From Acidobacteriota bacterium (GTDB taxonomy: Bacteria > Acidobacteriota > Vicinamibacteria > Vicinamibacterales > UBA2999): a stretch of DNA of 5,853 nt. The translations under genes were made by a program, and so were the position numbers. Each line of letters begins with the position of its first letter. The stretch's first letter is position 1. Shown piece by piece: positions 1-4,893 of this stretch. Under the pieces are notes generated by a model. That model saw only the letters and a program-made list of their open reading frames with translations. It was not told the origin of the DNA and did no database searches. Location: NCBI GenBank assembly GCA_013813075.1, contig JACCSI010000217.1:1-5853 (forward strand). The letters run 5' to 3'.

Positions 1-64
1 GTAGAAGACGAGGCGAAGCTTTGTCAAACTGAATCGCGACCAAGTTCTTACGGCTGTGTGAGTT

Positions 65-95
65 ACGTCTTTGTTTCGCCTTCGACAACAAACGT
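65..95. repeat. Imperfect inverted repeat in the leader region
   Basis: The left arm ACGTCTTTGTT (65-75) is complementary to the right arm AACAAACGT (87-95), giving nine base pairs with a two-base CT bulge. The 11-base loop can form two further C-G pairs. No T-run follows, so it does not look like an intrinsic terminator. It lies 60 bases upstream of the first gene and could be an operator or a leader hairpin, but a chance match of this size is possible. Confidence 0.3.
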
Positions 96-137
96 CAATA
101 TCGTGACGGTTAGAGTCCAGTCCAGGCGGCGCTGCCA

Positions 138-146
138 TGCTAGGAT
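138..146 (+). promoter_or_regulatory. Possible extended -10 promoter element
   Basis: TGCTAGGAT fits an extended -10 box: TG, one base, then TAGGAT, which matches four of six bases of TATAAT. No convincing -35 hexamer lies 16-18 bases upstream. If used, transcription would begin about base 152-153, so the GTG at 156 would be nearly leaderless. The same bases contain an AGGA that can be read as a ribosome binding site instead. Both roles cannot hold for one transcript, because a transcript from this promoter would lack the AGGA. Confidence 0.22.
142..145 (+). promoter_or_regulatory. Possible Shine-Dalgarno for the YchF-like gene
   Basis: AGGA lies ten bases before the GTG at 156, within the usual though slightly long spacing. 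An in-frame TAG at 141-143 closes the reading frame just upstream, so GTG 156 is the first available start whether or not this site is used. Confidence 0.35.
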
Positions 147-155
147 CGCGAGTTT

Positions 156-1247
156 GTGCTGCACTCCGCTTTGATCGGGTTCCCCGCCACCGGCAAATCG
201 ACCCTCTTCCAACTGATGACCAGTGCCAAAGACGCGCCGCGCGGGCATGGCAAGACCGAAACCGCCGTCGGTATCTCGAAGGTGCCCGACGACCGCCTCG
301 ACATCCTGACCGCGATGTACAACCCGAAGAAGCGGGTGCCGGCGACGATTGAGTTCACCGACATCGTCGCGGCGGGCAAGAGTGGCGCCGCGGCGCTGGT
401 GGACGTCGTCGGTTACAAAAACGCCGACGCGCTGGTCCACGTCGTCCGCGCGTTTGACGACGACGCCGTGCCGCATCCTGCCGGGTCGGTGAATCCAGCG
501 CGCGATGCGCAGGCGATGGAAGACGAGTTGATACTGGCCGACCTTGGCGTGGTCGAGCGACGGCTCGAACGGCTCGAGAAAGACATCAAGAAGAACAAAT
601 CAACCGAGCTCGAAAAAGAGCGCGACTTGATTTTGTCCTGCAAGGACGCGCTTGAAGGCGGCCAGCCGCTGCGGTCGCTCGGACTCGGCGGCGAGGACCT
701 GCGGCGCCTGCGTGGATTTCAATTTCTCTCTGCCAAACCCCTGCTCCTGGTGATCAACCTGGGTGAACCGGATGTGGCGTCGGCCGCGCGCGTTGAAGAT
801 GCCGCCGCGCAGACGGGTCTCACGGAATTCCTGTCTCGCGCGAACACCCTGGCCGTGCCGGTGTGCGCCAAGATCGAGTTGGAGATTGCCGCCCTCGAGC
901 CGGCTGATGCGGCGGCCTTCCTTGCCGATCTCGGATTGAAGGAATCGGGCCTCGACCGCGTCATTCGCGCCAGCTACGATCTCCTCGGCTATATGTCATT
1001 TTTCACGGTGGGCGAGGACGAATGTCGGGCGTGGTCGATTCCGCGTGGAACGGTGGCGCAAGAGGCGGCGGGCGAGATTCACAGTGACATTCAACGCGGC
1101 TTCATCCGGGCGGAAGTCGTGTCCTACAGTGCGCTGACGACTCGAGGGTCGATGGCCGTGTGCAAAGAACACGGCGAGGTACGGCTCGAGGGCAAGGAAT
1201 ACGTCGTGAAAGACGGCGACATCATCAATTTCCGCCACGCCACGTAA
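156..1247 (+). CDS. ychF: Divergent YchF/OLA1-like P-loop nucleotide-binding protein with TGS domain
   Basis: A 363-residue protein, the same length as E. coli YchF and similar to it along its whole length. YchF/OLA1 proteins are Obg-superfamily ATPases/GTPases that bind ribosomes and are linked to stress responses. Visible here are a P-loop GFPATGKST (residues 8-16), the family pattern around NPARD (113-117), a charged helical insert (about 122-165), the YchF-type base-recognition motif NLGE (201-204, NxxE instead of NKxD), and a C-terminal TGS/DUF933 domain (about 275-363) with AWSIPRGT and VKDGDIINF near the end. Two parts are unusual. The G3 motif is DIVA (69-72) where YchF has DIAGL, so the DxxG glycine is missing, and the glycine-rich stretch after it is replaced by an Ala/Val-rich one. 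The family's PFCTIEPN switch I region reads GHGKTETAV (30-38). The GTG start gives the correct distance to the P-loop and follows an in-frame stop. It is probably a paralogue or subfamily rather than the canonical housekeeping YchF, and nucleotide hydrolysis may be altered. Confidence 0.85.
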   Translation: MLHSALIGFPATGKSTLFQLMTSAKDAPRGHGKTETAVGISKVPDDRLDILTAMYNPKKRVPATIEFTDIVAAGKSGAAALVDVVGYKNADALVHVVRAFDDDAVPHPAGSVNPARDAQAMEDELILADLGVVERRLERLEKDIKKNKSTELEKERDLILSCKDALEGGQPLRSLGLGGEDLRRLRGFQFLSAKPLLLVINLGEPDVASAARVEDAAAQTGLTEFLSRANTLAVPVCAKIELEIAALEPADAAAFLADLGLKESGLDRVIRASYDLLGYMSFFTVGEDECRAWSIPRGTVAQEAAGEIHSDIQRGFIRAEVVSYSALTTRGSMAVCKEHGEVRLEGKEYVVKDGDIINFRHAT

Positions 1248-2293
1248 TGGCCGTCCGCACTGCCCTGGTCTGTGAAACGCAGGTGCCGCTGGTGCGGGGC
1301 GGCGCCGAGTTGCTCGTGCAGCAACTGGTCGAGGAACTGCGCCGGCGCGGCGTCGCCACCGATAAAGTGTCGGTGCCGTTCAAGTGGTATCCCAAGAACG
1401 AAATCTTGCCGCACGCGGCGGCGTGGCGGCTGCTCGATCTGAGTGAGAGCAATGGGCGCCCGATTGACCTCATCATCGCCACCAAATTTCCGACCTACTT
1501 CGCGCGTCATCCCCGCAAGGTGTGCTGGTTAGTCCACCAGCACCGGGCCGCGTACGAACTGTGCGGCACTGAATACAGCGACTTTGGCAACGAAGAAGTC
1601 GACGTCGGCCTGCGCGATCGATTGATGGCGCTCGACGAGGAGATGCTGGGCGAGTGTCGCGGTCTTTACACGATCTCTCGCACGGTGTCGGCGCGGCTGC
1701 AGACCTATAACGGTCTGGCGTCGACGCCGCTCTACCATCCGCCACTGCTCGCGCCCAGGCTCGTCCCCGGCCCTTCCGGGAACTATGTGTTGTCGGTCGC
1801 GCGCCTCGAGAAGAACAAACGGGTCGACCTGGCGGTGCGCGCGATGGCACACCTGCCCGCGCACCTGAAGATGATCGTGGTCGGCGACGGGAGCCATCGA
1901 TCGTTCATCGAGCGCGCGGCGCACGACGCCGGCACCATGGACCGCCTCACGTTTGCCGGCGCTGTTGATGAAGACTCGCTGGTCGACCTGTATCGCAACT
2001 GCCTGGCACTTGTGTATGTTCCCTACGACGAGGACTACGGCCTCGCGACGCTCGAGGCATTTCTCGCCGGCAAGCCGGTGATAACCGCGCGCGATTCGGG
2101 CGGGACGCTGGAGTTCGTGCAGGACGGTATCAATGGCTTCATCACCGAGCCGCAGCCCGACGCCATTGCCGCCGCAGTGGCTCGCGTCGACAGCGATCGC
2201 GCCCTTGCCGCATCGCTTGGCGCCGCCGGCCGCGAGCTGGCGTCGGGCATTTCGTGGGACCACGTCATCGATCGGCTGCTGAGCCATGGCTGA
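1247..2293 (+). CDS. Glycosyltransferase family 4 (GT-B fold, retaining)
   Basis: 348 residues. The N-terminal half has a GT4 acceptor-side look, with RGGAE at 17-21. The C-terminal half is a Glycos_transf_1 domain with VARLEKNKR (184-192), whose Arg186 and Lys191 correspond to the phosphate-contacting residues of GT4 enzymes, then VVGDG. The EX7E motif follows, with Glu262 and Glu270 in EDYGLATLE, and then EAFLAGKPVI and a GINGF segment. The family transfers sugar from a nucleotide donor to a lipid-linked or polysaccharide acceptor in the cytoplasm; donor and acceptor cannot be told here. No signal peptide or membrane helix is evident. The ATG at 1247 shares one base with the stop of the YchF-like gene (TAATG). 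The frame stays open upstream to 1160, but that extension lies inside the preceding gene, is Arg-rich, and would precede the typical start of the Rossmann fold. No clear Shine-Dalgarno is seen, so translation is probably coupled to the upstream gene. Confidence 0.88.
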   Translation: MAVRTALVCETQVPLVRGGAELLVQQLVEELRRRGVATDKVSVPFKWYPKNEILPHAAAWRLLDLSESNGRPIDLIIATKFPTYFARHPRKVCWLVHQHRAAYELCGTEYSDFGNEEVDVGLRDRLMALDEEMLGECRGLYTISRTVSARLQTYNGLASTPLYHPPLLAPRLVPGPSGNYVLSVARLEKNKRVDLAVRAMAHLPAHLKMIVVGDGSHRSFIERAAHDAGTMDRLTFAGAVDEDSLVDLYRNCLALVYVPYDEDYGLATLEAFLAGKPVITARDSGGTLEFVQDGINGFITEPQPDAIAAAVARVDSDRALAASLGAAGRELASGISWDHVIDRLLSHG

Positions 2294-3155
2294 CGCGTCC
2301 GACACCTCGGTGATAGTCCCGGCCTTCAACGAGGGACCAGCCGTGGGCGACGTCGTGGCGGCGTTGTTGGCGAGCGCGCCCTGGAAAGAAGTCATCGTGG
2401 TGGACGATGGCTCTCAGGATGAGACCGGTGCGCAGGCCGCGGCGGCTGGCGCCCGTGTCATTCGGCATCCGTATAACAAGGGCAACGGCGCGTCTGTCAA
2501 GACCGGCATCCGCAGTGCCGCTGGCGAATGGGTGCTGATCATCGACGCCGACGGTCAACACCATCCTGAAGACGCGTTGCGCCTGGTCGGCCAACTGGGC
2601 GAATACGATCTGGTCGTCGGCGCCCGCTCGGCAAACACGCAGGCGACCGCAGCGCGTCGAATCGGCAACGACATGCTCAACGCCCTTGCGGGCTATCTGG
2701 CCGAGCGCACGATTCCCGACCTGACCTCCGGGTTCCGCGCGGCGCGGCGCGAGAATCTGCTCGAGTTCCTGCATCTGTTACCAAACGGCTTTTCGACCCC
2801 GACCACGACCACGCTGTCGTTTCTTCGCGCGGGATACAACGTGCGCTTCGAGCCGATCGAGGCGCGGCAGCGCCAGGGGCACTCCAAAATTCGGCTCGCC
2901 CGTGACGGCGCCAAGTTTTTTCTCATTCTGTTGAAGGTCATCACCATCTTCAGTCCGCTCAAGATTTTCGTGCCGATCAGCGCCGGCACATGTGCGCTTG
3001 GCGTCGTCTACGGTCTCGGCAATTACGCGCTGCACTCGCGCATTCCGAATGGCGCCGTGATCCTGCTGATGTTTTCGGTGATGGTGTTCCTCGTCGGGCT
3101 GGTCTCGGAGCAGATCTCCACCCTGCGGTTTCAAAGTTCGCGCGCGGACAAATGA
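2286..3155 (+). CDS. Membrane-anchored GT2 glycosyltransferase (DPM1/GtrB-like)
   Basis: 289 residues with a GT-A fold. It opens with VIVPAFNEG (9-17) and the nucleotide-binding VVDDGSQDET (38-47), followed by the NKGNGASVKTG stretch (64-74) typical of the DPM1/DPG-synthase group. Next come the metal-binding DADGQH (Asp87, Asp89) and a DLTSGFRA acceptor-loop motif. GHSKIR precedes two predicted transmembrane helices at about 225-247 and 257-275, ending in the EQISTLRF tail. This layout matches inner-membrane enzymes that transfer a sugar from a nucleotide donor to polyprenyl phosphate. The sugar (glucose, mannose, GlcNAc or other) is not determinable. The ATG overlaps the end of the GT4 gene by 8 nt, and residue 1 lies the right distance before the first beta strand. 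Its domain order differs from the next gene, which has no membrane segment, so the two are related but not recent duplicates. Confidence 0.88.
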   Translation: MADASDTSVIVPAFNEGPAVGDVVAALLASAPWKEVIVVDDGSQDETGAQAAAAGARVIRHPYNKGNGASVKTGIRSAAGEWVLIIDADGQHHPEDALRLVGQLGEYDLVVGARSANTQATAARRIGNDMLNALAGYLAERTIPDLTSGFRAARRENLLEFLHLLPNGFSTPTTTTLSFLRAGYNVRFEPIEARQRQGHSKIRLARDGAKFFLILLKVITIFSPLKIFVPISAGTCALGVVYGLGNYALHSRIPNGAVILLMFSVMVFLVGLVSEQISTLRFQSSRADK

Positions 3156-3877
3156 CCGCGCTCGTCTTGATTCCGACTTACAACGAGCGCGACAACCTCC
3201 CGGTGGTCGTTGCCGGCGTGCTCGCGCATCCCAACATCCGCGTGCTGGTCATCGATGACGGCTCACCAGATGGTACTGGCGCCGTCGCCGATCACCTCGG
3301 GCAGACGTATGACGGCCGCCTCACGGTGATGCATCGCCACGGCAGCCGAGGCCTCGGCCGGTCGTACCTGGATGGTTTTCGGGTGGCGCTCGCGAGCCAG
3401 GCCGATGTCGTATGCCAGATGGACGCAGACCTGTCGCACGATCCGCGCTTCCTGCCGGCATTGATGGCATCCGCCGCAGCCGGCGCCGGGCTGACCATCG
3501 GATCGCGCTACGTCGAGGGCGGCCGAGTCGAGAACTGGCCGCTGCGTCGCATGATGTTGAGCGGTCTGGCCAACACCTACATCCGCTCGGTCACTGGTGT
3601 GGGCGTTCGCGACTGCACCAGCGGGTTTCGCTGTTGGCGACGTGACGCGCTGGCGCAGATTCCGCTCGACCGCATCGCGTCCGACGGATATTCCTTTCTC
3701 GTCGAGGTGACGTTTCACGCCGCCGCTGCCGGCATCCAGATTGCCGAAGTTCCCATCGTCTTCGTGGAGCGCCGGCAGGGCGTCTCCAAGCTCTCCGCCT
3801 CGGTGCTGGTCGAATCGGTGGTGACGCCTCTGCGCCTGTCACTGACCCACGGACGTGTACAATCGCGAGGCCAATGA
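3152..3877 (+). CDS. Polyprenol-phosphate mannose synthase-type GT2 glycosyltransferase
   Basis: 241 residues, the size of single-domain DPM1 and of bacterial polyprenol monophosphomannose synthases. It shows nearly the full set of family motifs: LIPTYNERDN (6-15), VIDDGSPDGT (33-42), RGLGRSYLDGF (66-76), QMDADLSHDP (89-98, with the DxD metal ligands Asp91 and Asp93), IGSRYV..G, a TSGFR motif, DGYSF near the acceptor-side loop, and RRQGVSKLS. The family transfers mannose from GDP-mannose to polyprenyl phosphate at the cytoplasmic membrane face, giving a lipid-linked donor for later transferases. Mannose specificity here is inferred from motif similarity only. No membrane helix or GtrA-like domain is fused, so it would bind the membrane peripherally or through partners. 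The ATG at 3152 lies in an ATGA overlap with the stop of the previous gene. The frame is open back to 2990, but that stretch lies inside the previous gene and adds an Arg-rich tract with no family match, so the internal ATG is preferred. Confidence 0.87.
   Translation: MTALVLIPTYNERDNLPVVVAGVLAHPNIRVLVIDDGSPDGTGAVADHLGQTYDGRLTVMHRHGSRGLGRSYLDGFRVALASQADVVCQMDADLSHDPRFLPALMASAAAGAGLTIGSRYVEGGRVENWPLRRMMLSGLANTYIRSVTGVGVRDCTSGFRCWRRDALAQIPLDRIASDGYSFLVEVTFHAAAAGIQIAEVPIVFVERRQGVSKLSASVLVESVVTPLRLSLTHGRVQSRGQ
3836..3863 (+). promoter_or_regulatory. Possible internal promoter before the SDR gene
   Basis: CTGTCA (3836-3841, four of six bases of TTGACA) and TACAAT (3858-3863, five of six of TATAAT) are separated by 16 bases. 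TACAAT stands out in this GC-rich sequence. Transcription would start around 3870, only a few bases before the ATG at 3874, giving an almost leaderless SDR message. The element lies inside the last codons of the upstream glycosyltransferase, beyond its recognisable motifs. Chance occurrence is a serious alternative. Confidence 0.25.
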
Positions 3878-4893
3878 GCGTCGCGGACTTCTACAAGGGC
3901 CGGCGCGTGATGATCACGGGCGGGCTCGGGTTCATCGGCAGCAATTTGGCGAGGCACCTGGTCGACCTCGGCGCCGATATCCTGCTGGTCGATTCACTGA
4001 TCCCAGACTACGGCGGCAACCTGTTCAACATCTCCGGCATCGAGGCGCGAGTGCGCGTCAACGTCGCCGATGTGCGCCAGGCCAGTACGATGAACTATCT
4101 CGTACGGGACCGCGAGGTGATCTTCAATCTCGCGGGCCAGGTCAGTCACATCGACAGCATGCGCGATCCGCACACCGATCTCGACATCAACTGCCGCAGC
4201 CAGCTCACCCTGCTCGAAGCCTGCCGTCATCACAACCCTGAGGCAAAGGTCGTGTACGCGAGCACGCGCCAGATCTACGGCAAGCCCGAGTTCCTGCCCG
4301 TCACGGAGCAACACCTGGTGCGGCCGACAGATGTCAACGGCATCAACAAAGCCGCCGGTGAGTATTACCACCTCGTCTACAACAATGTCTTTGGTGTCCG
4401 CGCCACCGCTCTTCGCTTGACGAACGTTTACGGGCCGCGGCAGCTGATGAAACACAACCGCCAGGGCTTCATCGCCTGGTTCATCCGCCTCGCGCTACAG
4501 GACCAGGAGATCCAGGTCTTCGGCGATGGTTCACAGGTTCGCGATTTCGTCTACGTGGACGACGTGGTCAGCGCTTTCTTGGAGGCAGGCCGGTGTGAAG
4601 CGTGCGACGGAGAGGCGTTCAACGTTGGCGGCGACGAGCACCTGGCTCATCGCGACCTCGTCAAAGTGCTCATCGAACTGGCCGGGACGGGGCGCTACCG
4701 GTTCGTCGAGTGGCCGCCAGAGAAGAAGGCGATCGACATCGGCAGCTTTTATGCCGACTCATCGCGCTTCATGCGCGCGAGCGGGTGGACGCCACGGGTG
4801 TCTTTCCGTGAAGGTCTGACGCGTACGCTCGCCTTCTATCGGCAGCACATGGCGCACTACGTCGAGCCCAGCGCCGCGAGCGCAGGCGGATGA
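3874..4893 (+). CDS. Extended SDR NAD-dependent sugar-nucleotide epimerase/dehydratase-like protein with atypical active site
   Basis: 339 residues, a normal length for extended SDR sugar-nucleotide enzymes. The N-terminal Rossmann fold has TGGLGFIGSN (15-24, GxxGxxG), and Asp40 ends the second beta strand, which favours NAD(H). Further family features are NLAGQVSH, ASTRQIYG (129-136), RLTNVYGPRQ, and VFGDGSQVRDFVYVDDV, the sugar-nucleotide-binding pattern common to GalE/RmlB-like proteins. The active site is unusual. Aligning on YG...TE...P, the YxxxK position reads NGINK, with Asn155 where the catalytic Tyr should be and Lys159 kept. The dehydratase STDE pattern reads STRQ, so the Asp-Glu acid/base pair of 4,6-dehydratases is absent (Arg132, Gln133). 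I therefore read it as an epimerase, oxidoreductase or other variant rather than a normal 4,6-dehydratase; substrate unknown. The ATG lies in an ATGA overlap with the previous stop, with GAGG three bases upstream (3867-3870), close for a ribosome binding site. An in-frame Met13 would truncate the first beta strand. The aminotransferase that follows suggests both act on a nucleotide sugar. Confidence 0.85.
   Translation: MSVADFYKGRRVMITGGLGFIGSNLARHLVDLGADILLVDSLIPDYGGNLFNISGIEARVRVNVADVRQASTMNYLVRDREVIFNLAGQVSHIDSMRDPHTDLDINCRSQLTLLEACRHHNPEAKVVYASTRQIYGKPEFLPVTEQHLVRPTDVNGINKAAGEYYHLVYNNVFGVRATALRLTNVYGPRQLMKHNRQGFIAWFIRLALQDQEIQVFGDGSQVRDFVYVDDVVSAFLEAGRCEACDGEAFNVGGDEHLAHRDLVKVLIELAGTGRYRFVEWPPEKKAIDIGSFYADSSRFMRASGWTPRVSFREGLTRTLAFYRQHMAHYVEPSAASAGG

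Noticed and set aside
11..81. Seven-base inverted match AGGCGAA (11-17) with TTCGCCT (75-81)
   Set aside because: Arms are short and nearly 60 bases apart; expected by chance.
113..126. Short direct repeat GTCCAGTCCAGG in the leader
   Set aside because: Only two copies of a five-base unit; not distinguishable from chance.
1..174. Open frame from the first base to the TGA at 172-174, as a possible end of an upstream gene
   Set aside because: The translation has no recognisable pattern, its codon use is unlike the neighbours, and it would overlap the start of the YchF-like gene.
63..476. Antisense frame (137 codons) spanning the leader and the start of the YchF-like gene
   Set aside because: It lies mostly opposite the P-loop region of a real gene and has a low-complexity, Arg/Val/Asp-rich product. 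Its start is inside that gene and there is no supporting ribosome binding site.
1160..1246. N-terminal extension of the GT4 gene
   Set aside because: The extra 29 codons overlap the conserved TGS-domain end of the previous gene, read as an Arg-rich tract, and precede the normal Rossmann start at the ATG 1247.
1529..2395. Long antisense reading frame (288 codons) opposite the GT4 gene
   Set aside because: It overlaps a clearly identified gene, its product is Arg/His/Gln-rich with no recognisable motif, and long opposite-strand frames are expected in GC-rich coding DNA.
2990..3151. N-terminal extension of the second GT2 gene
   Set aside because: The 54 extra codons lie over the membrane-helix region of the previous gene in another frame, and family members start just before LIPTYNE, matching ATG 3152.
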